Shown here one piece after another: positions 34,602 through 43,314 of a stretch of 64,000 bases of DNA. A program made the translations under genes and the position numbers. The notes below the pieces were generated by a model. It worked only from the letters and a program-made list of their open reading frames with translations. It had not been told where the DNA came from and did no database searches. The stretch lies in NCBI RefSeq assembly GCF_014191055.1, contig NZ_JACHWB010000001.1:835875-899874 (forward strand), in the 5' to 3' direction. Source of the DNA: Microvirga lupini. Lineage in GTDB: Bacteria; Pseudomonadota; Alphaproteobacteria; Rhizobiales; Beijerinckiaceae. Position 1 is the first letter of the stretch; the number at the start of each line of letters is the position of its first letter.

Positions 34602-34700
34602 CCTCATCCTGAGGAGCAGCCGTGAGGCTGCGTCTCGAAGGAGCGTCCAGAGGGCACTGGACCCTCCTTCAGGACGGTGCCGCCCCTCCTCAGGATAAGG
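34602..34700. repeat. Palindromic intergenic repeat, copy 2
   Basis: The outer arms cctcatcctgaggag and ctcctcaggataagg enclose cgtctcgaagga...ccagagggcactgg. This is the same architecture as the copies at 12.2 and 36.2 kb, with some decay on the right arm. Confidence 0.8.
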
Positions 34701-34722
34701 GAAGAGGGAGGGTAGCAGTCAT

Positions 34723-34737
34723 GTTCTTCTTTTGTTC
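34723..34737 (+). promoter_or_regulatory. LexA (SOS) box
   Basis: The sequence GTTC-N7-GTTC is an exact match to the direct-repeat SOS box of Alphaproteobacteria. It abuts the -35 element of the promoter just downstream. Confidence 0.75.
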
Positions 34738-34766
34738 TTGACTTCTGTCCTAAGCTGGGCTATATG
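34738..34766 (+). promoter_or_regulatory. Sigma-70-type promoter next to the LexA box
   Basis: TTGACT and TATATG are separated by exactly 17 bases, close to the housekeeping consensus. Transcription would begin near 34773 and read into gene-free sequence. The only frame at the start is a 30-codon ATG frame at 34767. Confidence 0.65.
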
Positions 34767-35056
34767 ATGGTTCATCCTCGTCCACAGAGGGGCGCGCTCG
34801 CGAGGCGTCGCAGATGCGGGACGGGGCGCGGTCCCGCCGCAGGTCTCGCACGCCTGTGATCGCGGGTGGCCGATCCTGGCGCAGATCCAGGTCCGCTGAA
34901 ACAAACCGCGCGTGACGAGCAGGTCCGGCTCTTCACTTCTCACCACACATCGAGCCGGGCTGCCCAGCACGCCTCCCTCGACTGACCTGACGGCTCGCAG
35001 CCCACCCGCTGCGGGCCTGAAGGCGCTGGTTCTTTGACAGGCTATCACACACGTCA

Positions 35057-35084
35057 TCCCGGGGCTGCGCAGCAGAGCCCGGGA
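35057..35084. repeat. cccggg-type intergenic hairpin
   Basis: tcccggg and cccggga arms (7 bp, extended past a bulge) enclose about 14 bases. This short palindrome resembles hairpins at 17.3 and 34.56 kb and may belong to a second repeat family. Confidence 0.5.
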
Positions 35085-35272
35085 TCCATCACTGCTGACG
35101 GTGCAGACAGAGGTGCAACGCGGCTCGCCTTTTCTTGAAACGCCGTGGTTCTGGATCCCCGCCTGCGCGGGGAGGACAGCGGGGAGGATCCAGCGCTCCG
35201 TCCTGCACCCGATCCAGCTACTCCTTCACCCATTCCCGGATGAGGTGGTGCGCGATCGCGATCAGGGCCGGC

Positions 35273-36169
35273 TCAGGGCCAGCGCACCGTCGGCGGCATG
35301 GAGGACAGGATCGACGCGATGTTGCCGCCGGTCTTCAGGCCGAAGATCGTGCCCCGGTCGTAGAGCAGGTTGAACTCCACATAACGCCCGCGCCGGACCT
35401 GCTGCTCGATGCGGTCCTGCTCCGTCCAGGGCTTGCTGACGTTGCGGCGGACGATCTCGGGATAGACCTTGAGGAAGGCCTCGCCCACGTTGCGGGTGAA
35501 GGAGAAGTCCTCGTCCGGGTTCCCGGTCCAGTGGTAATCGTAGAAGATGCCGCCGATGCCGCGCGGTTCGTTGCGGTGCTTCAGGAAGAAGTACTCGTCG
35601 CACCACTTTCTATACTTGTCATAGGACCCCTCCGGCGCGTGGGTGCCGCAGGCCGCCTCCATGGCCTCGTGGAAGAGCACCGTATCCGGATCCTCCTGCG
35701 TGCGCCGCCGGTCGAGGACCGGCGTGAGATCCGCCCCGCCGCCGAACCAGGGCTTCGTGGTCACCACGAAGCGGGTGTTCATGTGAACGGTCGGCACGTT
35801 CGGATTCCAGGGATGGGCGATGAGCGAGATGCCGCCGGCCCAGAAGCGCGGGTCCTGATCCGAGCCGGGGATCTGGCCCCGGAATTCCGGCGCGAACTCG
35901 CCGTGAACGGTCGAGACGTGGACGCCCACCTTCTCGAACACGCGCCCCTTCATCATGGACATGACGCCCCCGCCACCGGGCGTGCCGCTGTGATCCATGC
36001 GCTCCCAGGGGGTGCGCACGAACCGACCGGGCTCGGAAGCCTCCGGGGGGAGGGGGCTTGTCACCTCGTCCTCCAGGGCCTCGAAGGCGGCGCAGATCCG
36101 GTCGCGCAGCAGCGCGAACCAGACGGGAGCCTCAGCCTGCAGGCGCTCGACGGCAGCTTGGTCGGTCAT
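35273..36169 (-). CDS. hemF: Oxygen-dependent coproporphyrinogen III oxidase
   Basis: This enzyme of haem synthesis is 298 residues as read. It contains [34 protein letters not shown] [22 protein letters not shown] and [20 protein letters not shown] precedes the chosen ATG. It ends at MPPTVRWP; a coding-like tail continues in another frame after a CCC run (see findings). Characterised HemF proteins such as that of E. coli continue for about 27 residues past this RW. Function is probably kept because the active-site region is intact. Confidence 0.9.
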   Translation of the reverse strand: MTDQAAVERLQAEAPVWFALLRDRICAAFEALEDEVTSPLPPEASEPGRFVRTPWERMDHSGTPGGGGVMSMMKGRVFEKVGVHVSTVHGEFAPEFRGQIPGSDQDPRFWAGGISLIAHPWNPNVPTVHMNTRFVVTTKPWFGGGADLTPVLDRRRTQEDPDTVLFHEAMEAACGTHAPEGSYDKYRKWCDEYFFLKHRNEPRGIGGIFYDYHWTGNPDEDFSFTRNVGEAFLKVYPEIVRRNVSKPWTEQDRIEQQVRRGRYVEFNLLYDRGTIFGLKTGGNIASILSSMPPTVRWP

Positions 36170-36199
36170 GGCAGTCCTGTCTTTCAAATCATAAGAAGG

Positions 36200-36303
36200 C
36201 CTCATCCTGAGGAGGATTGCGCCAGCAATTCGTCTCGAAGGAGGATCCAGAGAGCACTGGATCCTCCTTCGAGACGCCGCTGCGCGGCTCCTCAGGATGG
36301 GGT
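36200..36303. repeat. Palindromic intergenic repeat, copy 3
   Basis: This is the best copy. The outer arms cctcatcctgaggag and ctcctcaggatgggg enclose a perfect 19-bp inner palindrome (36231-36249 with 36258-36276, loop gagagcac). It lies between two minus-strand genes. Confidence 0.88.
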
Positions 36304-36316
36304 TGGTGTTTTACTT

Positions 36317-36796
36317 TCACGGGTTGATCGTGTCCGGCTGAGGAAACGAACGGGTCTGCCTCAAGGACTCGCCCAGGATCATGGCGGCGGTCACGGCCAC
36401 GTTGAGGGAGCGCATCCCGGGCTGCATGGGGATCAGGATCCGTGCATCGGCCGCGGCATGAACCTCCTCCGGCACGCCGGCGGATTCCCGGCCGACCAGG
36501 ACGACGTCGTCGGGCCTGTACGTGAAATCCGCATAGGGGATCGCCCCCTTGGTGGTGGCAAGGACGAGACGTCCCCCGGCCTCCTGCCGCCATGCCTCGA
36601 AGGCGCGCCAGGAGATGTGACGGGTGATCGTGACGTGCTGGATGTAGTCCATTCCGGAGCGGCGCAGGTTCCGGTCGGAGACGTCGAAGGCCGCAGGTTC
36701 GATGATCTCCACCGGCACGCCGAGGCAGGCTGCCAGGCGCAGCATGGTGCCGGTGTTCTGCGGGATGTCCGGCTGGTAGATGGCAAGACGGGGCAT
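36317..36796 (-). CDS. trmL: tRNA (cytidine(34)-2'-O)-methyltransferase
   Basis: This 159-residue SPOUT methyltransferase starts MPRLAIYQPDIPQNTG, with the family motifs LVGRESAGVPEEVH and IPMQPGMRSLNVAV forming the SAM-binding knot. It modifies the wobble base of leucine tRNAs. The longer upstream frame has no site and lacks family character, so I used the inner ATG. Confidence 0.92.
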   Translation of the reverse strand: MPRLAIYQPDIPQNTGTMLRLAACLGVPVEIIEPAAFDVSDRNLRRSGMDYIQHVTITRHISWRAFEAWRQEAGGRLVLATTKGAIPYADFTYRPDDVVLVGRESAGVPEEVHAAADARILIPMQPGMRSLNVAVTAAMILGESLRQTRSFPQPDTINP

Positions 36797-37090
36797 GGCT
36801 TCGTCATCGTGGCAATGTGCCCCGCCGTCAAGGGAGCGTCCAAGGAGGCGCCTGAGGAAGCGCCTCGCGGCTCCCGGGTCGGCGGCATTTTGAGGCACAG
36901 GCTGGAACAACTCCAATCCGGCTATGGACAGGCGGGCTTGACCGTGCCAAAGAGCCACCGCGCGGCGACTCCCAGTCGCATTGCGCGCGTATTGTCGTGT
37001 TCCATATCGGGACGCGTGAGCCGAATGCCAGGGTTACCAAGGCATTGCCGATACGCGGTTCTCGTTTTTTGACCAATGCTGGAGAGCCAA

Positions 37091-37639
37091 GTGGCCGAGA
37101 CCACCACTCATGTCGCTGAGCCGACACGGCGCGATTTCCTCTACATCGCCACAGGCGCAGCCGCCGCGATCGGCGGAGCCACCCTGGTATGGCCGTTTGT
37201 CCAGTCCCTGGCGCCCGACGCGGCGACGGTGGCTGCCGGCGCCCCCGTCGAAGTCGACTTGGCTCCGATCGCCGAAGGCCAGATCGTCAAGGTGTTCTGG
37301 CGCGGCAAGCTGATCTTCATCCGGCACCGCACGCCGGAAGAGATCAAGGCCGCCGAGGATGTGAACGTCGCCTCCCTCCGCGACCCTCAGCCCGACTCGG
37401 CCCGCGTGAAGGACGGCAAGGCCCAGTGGCTCGTTGTCTACGGCAACTGCACTCATCTTGGCTGCGTCCCGCTGGGGCAGCAGGGCGAGTATCACGGCTG
37501 GTTCTGCCCCTGCCACGGCTCGGTGTTCGACACCTCGGGCCGCGTCCGCGGCGGTCCGGCGCCGATCAATCTGCCGATCCCGCCCTATGCCTTCGCGTCC
37601 GACACGAAGGTCATCATCGGCCAAGAAGCCACGGCGTAA
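37091..37639 (+). CDS. petA: Ubiquinol-cytochrome c reductase, Rieske iron-sulfur subunit
   Basis: This is the Rieske protein of the bc1 complex. An N-terminal Tat-type anchor ([20 protein letters not shown]) precedes the soluble 2Fe-2S domain with CTHLGC and CPCHGS, each supplying one Cys and one His. I favour the GTG at 37091, which has GGAGAG 5 bases upstream, over the ATG at 37076, which has none. It is first in the petABC operon, with cytochrome b 25 bases downstream. Confidence 0.95.
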   Translation: MAETTTHVAEPTRRDFLYIATGAAAAIGGATLVWPFVQSLAPDAATVAAGAPVEVDLAPIAEGQIVKVFWRGKLIFIRHRTPEEIKAAEDVNVASLRDPQPDSARVKDGKAQWLVVYGNCTHLGCVPLGQQGEYHGWFCPCHGSVFDTSGRVRGGPAPINLPIPPYAFASDTKVIIGQEATA

Positions 37640-37664
37640 CCTAAGCGACGATCAGGCGATACAC

Positions 37665-38945
37665 ATGAGCCAGCATTCCACAACTTACGTTCCCAAGAGC
37701 GCCTTCGGTCAGTGGTTCGAGAGCCGCCTGCCGATCGCGGGTCTCATCCACTCCTCCTTCATCGCCTTCCCGGTGCCGCGGAACCTGACCTATTTCTGGA
37801 CCTTCGGCGCCATCCTGGCCTTCATGCTCGTCGCGCAGATCGTGACCGGCGTGTTCCTGGCCATGTACTACACGCCGAACGCCGGCATGGCCTTCCAGTC
37901 CGTCGAGCACATCATGCGCGACGTGCAATACGGCTGGCTGATCCGCTACCTGCACGCCAACGGCGCATCGATGTTCTTCGTCGCCGTCTACATCCATATC
38001 TTCCGGAACTTCTACTACGGCTCCTACAAGGCGCCTCGTGAGGTTCTCTACATCCTCGGCGTGATCATCTTCCTGCTGATGATGGCCACCGCCTTCATGG
38101 GCTACGTGCTTCCCTGGGGCCAGATGAGCTTCTGGGGCGCTACCGTGATCACCAACCTGTTCTCGGCGATCCCGCTCGTCGGCGAGACCATCGTGAGCTA
38201 CCTCTGGGGCGGCTATTCGGTGGGCAACCCGACGCTCAACCGCTTCTTCTCCCTGCACTACCTGCTGCCCTTCATGATCGCCGGCGTCGTCGCCCTGCAC
38301 ATCTGGGCGCTTCACGTGCCGGGCCAGAACAACCCGACCGGTATCCCGATCAAGTCGGGCAAGGACGCGGTTCCGTTCACCCCCTATGCCACGATCAAGG
38401 ACATCTTCGCCGTCGTCGTGTTCCTGATTTTCTTCGCCTACTGGGTTTTCTACATGCCGAACTATCTCGGCCATGCGGACAACTACATCCCGGCGAACCC
38501 GGCCGTGACACCCGCACATATCGTGCCGGAATGGTACTTCCTGCCGTTCTACGCGATTCTGCGCGCCATTCCCGACAAGCTCGGCGGCGTCATCGCTATG
38601 GGCGCGGCCATCGTGATCTGGTGCTTCATGCCCTGGCTCGATACCTCGAAGGTGCGCTCCACCGCCTATCGTCCGCTCTACAAGCAGTTCTTCTGGGTCT
38701 TCGTGGGCGTCTGCCTCGTGCTCGGCTGGCTCGGCTCCCGTCCGGCCGAAGGCTGGTACGTGATCGCCTCCCAGATCTGCACGGTCTACTACTTCGCCCA
38801 CTTCCTGATCGTCCTTCCGGTGCTCGGCTTCGTCGAGCGTCCGCTGCCGCTGCCGAATTCGATCCTCGAATCCGTCATGGGCGTGCAGAAGGGCGGGGCT
38901 GGCATGCCGGCCGGCGCCAATGCCGAACCGCAGTCCAAGGGCTGA
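37665..38945 (+). CDS. petB: Cytochrome b of the bc1 complex
   Basis: This 426-residue integral membrane protein has eight or so spans. It carries the haem-ligand regions [15 protein letters not shown] (with [17 protein letters not shown]) and [23 protein letters not shown], the Qo-site PEWY motif in [17 protein letters not shown], and [17 protein letters not shown]. It oxidises and reduces quinone in the inner membrane. Confidence 0.96.
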   Translation: MSQHSTTYVPKSAFGQWFESRLPIAGLIHSSFIAFPVPRNLTYFWTFGAILAFMLVAQIVTGVFLAMYYTPNAGMAFQSVEHIMRDVQYGWLIRYLHANGASMFFVAVYIHIFRNFYYGSYKAPREVLYILGVIIFLLMMATAFMGYVLPWGQMSFWGATVITNLFSAIPLVGETIVSYLWGGYSVGNPTLNRFFSLHYLLPFMIAGVVALHIWALHVPGQNNPTGIPIKSGKDAVPFTPYATIKDIFAVVVFLIFFAYWVFYMPNYLGHADNYIPANPAVTPAHIVPEWYFLPFYAILRAIPDKLGGVIAMGAAIVIWCFMPWLDTSKVRSTAYRPLYKQFFWVFVGVCLVLGWLGSRPAEGWYVIASQICTVYYFAHFLIVLPVLGFVERPLPLPNSILESVMGVQKGGAGMPAGANAEPQSKG

Positions 38946-38968
38946 ACCGGAGCGTTGAGGAAAAGATC

Positions 38969-39853
38969 ATGATGAAGCGTACCCTTCTCATCGCTGCGGC
39001 CGTGCTCGGCCTCTCCGCTCCGGCCTTCGCTGCCGGCGAGACCCCGGTCCCGCCGCAGCTCAAGTGGAGCTTCCAGGGGCCGTTCGGCACCTTCGACCGG
39101 GCTCAGGTCCAGCGCGGCTTCAAGGTCTACCGGGAGGTCTGCGCCTCCTGCCACAGCCTGAACTACGTCGCGTTCCGCAACCTCTCGCAGCCGGGCGGCC
39201 CGGAATTCTCCGAGGCTCAGGTCCGCGCCCTTGCAGCCGAGTACAAGATCCAGGACGGCCCGAACGAGGCCGGCGACATGTTCGAGCGTGCCGGCCGCCC
39301 GGCCGACCGCTTCCCGTCGCCGTTCCCGAACGAGAACGCGGCGGCTTCCGCCAACGGCGGCAAGGCTCCGCCGGACCTGTCCCTGATGGCCAAGGCCCGC
39401 ACCTACGAGCGCGGTTTCCCCTGGTGGATCACGGACGTCTTCCGTCAGTATTCCGAGAACGGCGCGGATTACCTTGTGGCGCTGCTCAACGGCTACCACG
39501 AGGCTCCGCAGGGCTTCACGGTGCCTGAGGGCGGTCACTACAATGAGTATTACCCGGGCCACGTGATCGCGATGCCGAAGCCGCTCAGCGACGGTCAGGT
39601 CGAGTATCCGAAGAACGAGGCCGGCCAGCCTCAGGCTCCGGAGACGGTCGACCAGTATGCCCGCGACGTGACGGCGTTCCTCACCTGGACGGCGGAGCCG
39701 CACCTTGAAGCCCGCAAGCGCCTCGGCTTCCAGGTCATCCTGTTCCTGATCGTGCTCGCAGGCCTGCTCTACTTCACCAAGAAGAAGATCTGGGCCCGGG
39801 TGGGCGGCGAGGTCGAAGGCCACGCCACGCCTCCGATGACGCACAATCCGTAA
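38969..39853 (+). CDS. petC: Cytochrome c1 of the bc1 complex
   Basis: This 294-residue protein has a signal peptide (MMKRTLLIAAAVLGLSAPAFA), the haem site CASCHS, the ligand-Met region in VIAMPKPLSDGQVEY, and a C-terminal anchor (VILFLIVLAGLLYFT) followed by KKKIW. It passes electrons from the Rieske protein to soluble cytochrome c. GAGGAAA precedes the ATG. It ends the operon. Confidence 0.96.
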   Translation: MMKRTLLIAAAVLGLSAPAFAAGETPVPPQLKWSFQGPFGTFDRAQVQRGFKVYREVCASCHSLNYVAFRNLSQPGGPEFSEAQVRALAAEYKIQDGPNEAGDMFERAGRPADRFPSPFPNENAAASANGGKAPPDLSLMAKARTYERGFPWWITDVFRQYSENGADYLVALLNGYHEAPQGFTVPEGGHYNEYYPGHVIAMPKPLSDGQVEYPKNEAGQPQAPETVDQYARDVTAFLTWTAEPHLEARKRLGFQVILFLIVLAGLLYFTKKKIWARVGGEVEGHATPPMTHNP

Positions 39854-39864
39854 GGATCGAGATC

Positions 39865-39889
39865 AAGGCCCCGCAAGGGGCCTTTTTCT
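39865..39889 (+). terminator. Terminator of the petABC operon
   Basis: An 8-bp stem (aaggcccc/ggggcctt) with a gcaa tetraloop runs into a T tract. Confidence 0.9.
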
Positions 39890-39895
39890 TTTCAG

Positions 39896-40540
39896 GTGAC
39901 AGCGTGTGACGGCAGCCCTATGTCGGCAGCCATGCTGCAGACGATCGCCGACGATATCTGGGAAAAGCCCTGCCTCGCCTACCATGTTCAGCCCAGTCTC
40001 GAGCCAGACACCCGCCAAGCCTTCGAGGCCGTGCAGCGGGCGATTGCCGAGCTCTGGCCTGAGCCGTTGCATGTCGGCCCTCAGCACGGGCTGCATGTCA
40101 CCATCTATCCGCTAGTTCCGGTAAAGGGCTCCTTCGACAAGGATACCTACTGGCAGGGCATCGCCCGACAAAGCCACAGCCTCCTGCAGGAGCTTTGCAC
40201 GGGGCACCAAACCTTGGAATTGCGCTTCTTCCGCCTCAAGGTCACCGACACGGCCATCATCGCGACCGCGACCGAGGCAACAGGCCTGATCGATGCCATT
40301 CGCAGCAGAATCGTCAGCGATATTCCCCCACCGCCGGGACACAAACCGATCATCTACGATCTGATCCACACGACCCTGGCCCGTTACCGGACAAGCGCCT
40401 CCCTTCCAAGAACTGTCGTCGATCGCGTTGAGAGCCTGCCGGTTTCCATAGCGGCACCAGTAAAGCGGATCAGGCTCGTTCGGGAGACGCTGTTCCCTTG
40501 CCTCGCAACGGACGAGATTGCCGCGATCCCGTTGAGGTGA
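39896..40540 (+). CDS. 2H-phosphoesterase-like protein (2'-5' RNA ligase superfamily)
   Basis: This 214-residue protein has two spaced H-x-T motifs, HVT in HGLHVTIYPL and HTT in IYDLIHTTLARY, the hallmark of the 2H superfamily. Such enzymes act on cyclic phosphates or RNA ends. The GTG start lies in the tail of the preceding terminator and lacks a site. ATGs at 39920 or 39932 are possible. The exact family is not recognised. Confidence 0.65.
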   Translation: MTACDGSPMSAAMLQTIADDIWEKPCLAYHVQPSLEPDTRQAFEAVQRAIAELWPEPLHVGPQHGLHVTIYPLVPVKGSFDKDTYWQGIARQSHSLLQELCTGHQTLELRFFRLKVTDTAIIATATEATGLIDAIRSRIVSDIPPPPGHKPIIYDLIHTTLARYRTSASLPRTVVDRVESLPVSIAAPVKRIRLVRETLFPCLATDEIAAIPLR

Positions 40541-40580
40541 GGCTTGGGGAGAAGCCTGCACTCGTCTATGGAGGAGACCA

Positions 40581-41489
40581 ATGGGCTCAGCAGGCGAGGG
40601 CGAAATGACGAAGGCGGTTCTAGGCATCATCGGCGGATCGGGGGTTTATGACCTGCCGGGGCTTGAGGACATGCGCGAGGAGCGCATCACGTCTCCCTGG
40701 GGCGAGCCGTCGGACGTGCTGCGCATCGGCCGTATCGGCGAGACCACCATCGCCTTCCTGCCCCGCCACGGACGCGGCCACCGCCTGTCGCCCTCCGACA
40801 TCAACTACCGGGCCAATATCGACGTGATGAAGCGGGCCGGCGTCACCGACCTGATCTCGGTTTCCGCTGTCGGCTCGTTCAAGGACGAGTATTTCCCGGG
40901 CTTCTTCGTGCTGGTGGACCAGTATGTGGACCGCACCCACAAGCGGGAGACCTCGTTCTTCGGCCAGGGCTACGTCGCCCATGTGCCCATGGCCCATCCA
41001 GTCGGTCCCCTGCTGCGCCAGCGCATCGCCGATGCGGCCGTGGCCGAGCACATCCCGTTTGCGCTCGGCGGCACGCTGGTGTGCATCGAAGGGCCGCAAT
41101 TCTCTACCTTTGCCGAGTCGATGACCTACAAGCGGCAAGGCTACGACGTGATCGGCATGACGGCGATGCCGGAGGCCAAGCTCGCCCGCGAGGCCGAGAT
41201 CACCTATGCGACCATCGCCATGGTGACCGACTACGATTGCTGGCACCCGGAGCACGACCATGTGGACGTGGCCTCGGTCGTGGCCGTGGCGCAGCAGAAC
41301 GCCGCCAAGGTCGCTCGTCTCGTCGCCCGTGTGGCCCGTGATTTCCCCGCCGAGCACGAGCCGTGCCCCGCAGGATCCGACAGGGCGCTCGACGGCGCCA
41401 TCATGACGGCACCCTCGGCGCGCGATCCGGAGGTTCTGAAAAAGTTGGATGCGGTGGCCGGCCGGGTGCTAAACCCCTCAAAAGCGTGA
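40581..41489 (+). CDS. mtnP: S-methyl-5'-thioadenosine phosphorylase
   Basis: This 302-residue enzyme splits methylthioadenosine into adenine and methylthioribose-1-phosphate. Family segments include GIIGGSGVYDLPGLEDM, FLPRHGRGHRLSPSDINYRAN, CIEGPQFSTFAES and VTDYDCWH. GGAGGAG lies 6 bases before the ATG. The next gene, apt, recycles the adenine produced. Confidence 0.94.
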   Translation: MGSAGEGEMTKAVLGIIGGSGVYDLPGLEDMREERITSPWGEPSDVLRIGRIGETTIAFLPRHGRGHRLSPSDINYRANIDVMKRAGVTDLISVSAVGSFKDEYFPGFFVLVDQYVDRTHKRETSFFGQGYVAHVPMAHPVGPLLRQRIADAAVAEHIPFALGGTLVCIEGPQFSTFAESMTYKRQGYDVIGMTAMPEAKLAREAEITYATIAMVTDYDCWHPEHDHVDVASVVAVAQQNAAKVARLVARVARDFPAEHEPCPAGSDRALDGAIMTAPSARDPEVLKKLDAVAGRVLNPSKA

Positions 41490-41558
41490 TCGTCGGCGCC
41501 TTGCGCGCACAGCCGTCACGGATCCATTCTCATAAACCACCCAGGCAGGCTTGACCCC

Positions 41559-42104
41559 ATGGACCAGCGTCTCCTCACCGACCTGAAGGCCGCGATCCGC
41601 TCGATCCCGGATTATCCGAAGCCGGGCATCGTCTTCCGGGACATCACGACCCTGCTGGGCGATGCCCGAGCCTTCCGGCGCTCCGTGGACGAGCTCGTGC
41701 ACCCCTTTGCCGGCGGGCGAGTCGACAAGGTGGCAGGCATCGAGGCGCGCGGCTTCATCCTCGGCGGTGCGGTGGCCCACCAGCTCTCGGCGGGTTTCGT
41801 GCCGATCCGCAAGAAGGGCAAGCTGCCTCACGAGACCGTGCGGATCGCCTATTCGCTGGAATACGGCGTCGACGAGATGGAGATCCACACGGATGCCATC
41901 GGTCAGGACGAGCGCGTGGTCCTCGTGGACGATCTCATCGCCACCGGTGGTACGGCGGTCGCCGCCACCCAGCTCCTGCGCCAGATGGGTGCCAGGATCG
42001 TGGCCGCCTGCTTCATCATCGACCTGCCGGACCTCGGGGGCGCGAACAAGCTGCGCGACCTCGGTGTCGAGGTGCGCAGCCTCGTAAGCTTCGAGGGGCA
42101 TTAG
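41559..42104 (+). CDS. apt: Adenine phosphoribosyltransferase
   Basis: This 181-residue enzyme has [36 protein letters not shown] and the PRPP loop [14 protein letters not shown]. It converts adenine to AMP. Placement after mtnP makes a methionine and purine salvage pair. Confidence 0.95.
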   Translation: MDQRLLTDLKAAIRSIPDYPKPGIVFRDITTLLGDARAFRRSVDELVHPFAGGRVDKVAGIEARGFILGGAVAHQLSAGFVPIRKKGKLPHETVRIAYSLEYGVDEMEIHTDAIGQDERVVLVDDLIATGGTAVAATQLLRQMGARIVAACFIIDLPDLGGANKLRDLGVEVRSLVSFEGH

Positions 42105-42152
42105 TTCGACAGTGGCATCCTCGCCTTCGAGGAAGACACTGGAAAGAACAGG

Positions 42153-43163
42153 TCACCCCCGCCGTTCCCAGAACACCATGCCGTCGAAGGCGAAGACCTC
42201 CTCGCCGTTCTGATTGGTGCCGGTATTGTGGTGGAACACCAGCCCCCATCCCGGGCGGGACGCTGATGGGCGCTTGGCCGTCACGGTGGTGCGGTAGGTG
42301 ATCGTGTCGCCCGCATAGACGGGCTTCAGCCATTTGAGGTTCGAGAAGCCCGGGGAGGGGCCGAGCCGGGCCGGCCGCTGGCCGTGGGCGAGGGCATAGG
42401 CGCGGATTCGGTCGCGATGGCCGACCATGTGCTTCATCCACACGCTTGCCGTATGCCAGCCGGAGGCGCAGAGCGCCCCGAACAGGCTGCTCTTGGCGGC
42501 CTCCGCATCCACATGGAAGCGCTGCGGGTCGTATTGCTTGGCGAAGCGGACGATCTCGTCAGGCGTGAAAGGATAGGAGCCCAGCTCATCGGTCTCGCCG
42601 ATCACGAGATCCTCGAAGTAGGGATTGGACGAGATCGGCGGGATCTCACGTGGTGGATGGTCGCCAGGCAGCGAACCTGCCACTGCCGTGAGAACTTTGC
42701 TGCCCTCAGAGGCAAATGGCTCCGCATCGCGGGTAGCGAACATCACCCAGTTGGCCTGCGTCAGCACGGTTTCGTCGGCCTGGTTGACCATGTCGAAGTG
42801 GAGCTTCACGAGGCCGAGCGTGGGCCGGCTCTTGGAGACGCGGCTCTCCAGGACCTGCACGTGGGAACGCAGGGTGTCGCCGGGTCTCACAGGCCGGACC
42901 CATTTCACCTCCTCGATCCCCGGCGCCCCCATGGCGGACGAATCCAGCAGCAGCCCGTCGGCCACAAGGCGCATGTTGAGGCTGCAGCTATGCCAGCCCG
43001 AGGCGATGAGAGTGCCGATGAAGGAGTCCTTGGCCGCAACCTCGTCCACATGGAAGGGCTGGGCGTCGTATTCCCGCGCAAAGGCCAGGATATCGTCCTT
43101 CGACACATGGAGTGGGCCGAGGGCCTGAGAGAAGCCGACCGGCAGATCTTCGAACGTGCGCAT
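42153..43163 (-). CDS. Tandem MaoC-like (double hot-dog) dehydratase
   Basis: This 336-residue protein has two MaoC-type hot-dog domains. Each shows YDxQxFHVDxxAAKxSxF and an SGWHxxSxxM motif (residues about 30-60 and 220-255). It resembles enoyl-CoA hydratases or mesaconyl/methylmalyl-type dehydratases formed by duplication. The acyl-CoA substrate is unknown. I used the inner ATG; the upstream codons look non-coding. It lies alone between apt and the RTX gene. Confidence 0.83.
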   Translation of the reverse strand: MRTFEDLPVGFSQALGPLHVSKDDILAFAREYDAQPFHVDEVAAKDSFIGTLIASGWHSCSLNMRLVADGLLLDSSAMGAPGIEEVKWVRPVRPGDTLRSHVQVLESRVSKSRPTLGLVKLHFDMVNQADETVLTQANWVMFATRDAEPFASEGSKVLTAVAGSLPGDHPPREIPPISSNPYFEDLVIGETDELGSYPFTPDEIVRFAKQYDPQRFHVDAEAAKSSLFGALCASGWHTASVWMKHMVGHRDRIRAYALAHGQRPARLGPSPGFSNLKWLKPVYAGDTITYRTTVTAKRPSASRPGWGLVFHHNTGTNQNGEEVFAFDGMVFWERRG

Positions 43164-43262
43164 GAAGCAATCCCTTGTCGAGAATTGCCCTAGCACAAGG
43201 GAAGCGCCGTTGGGAGACCCGCGCCTGCAACCCTGATCCGTCGCTCGCACGGCCTGAGAAGC

Positions 43263-43292
43263 AAAAAGGGGACGGGCGATGCCCGTCCCCTT
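43263..43292 (-). terminator. Terminator of the RTX-dehydrogenase gene
   Basis: On the minus strand, a perfect 12-bp stem (aaggggacgggc/gcccgtcccctt, 3-base loop) is followed by five T, 23 bases after the stop codon. Confidence 0.9.
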
Positions 43293-43314
43293 GAATGCGT
43301 CCGTGTCTCGAAGG

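Larger units (their letters stand above)
34513..35217. other. Gene-free repeat-rich region with an SOS-type promoter
   Basis: No convincing gene lies here. It holds cccgggctcgtcccggga-type hairpins at 34556-34573 and 35057-35084, a copy of the large palindromic repeat, a LexA-box promoter reading to the right, and an inverted repeat at 35151-35193. A 112-codon minus-strand frame (34719-35057) has no family features. Confidence 0.6.

Noticed and set aside
34602..34700. Palindromic repeats considered as CRISPR units or tRNA remnants
   Set aside because: The three copies are far apart, lack spacers and do not fold as tRNA; they are dispersed REP-like elements.
34719..35057. A 112-codon minus-strand frame in the gene-free region
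   Set aside because: It runs across an SOS promoter and a repeat arm, is Arg- and Thr-rich without pattern, and has no site for its start.
35135..37072. A 645-codon plus-strand frame over hemF and trmL
   Set aside because: Antisense shadow of two well-supported genes and a repeat; no domain pattern.
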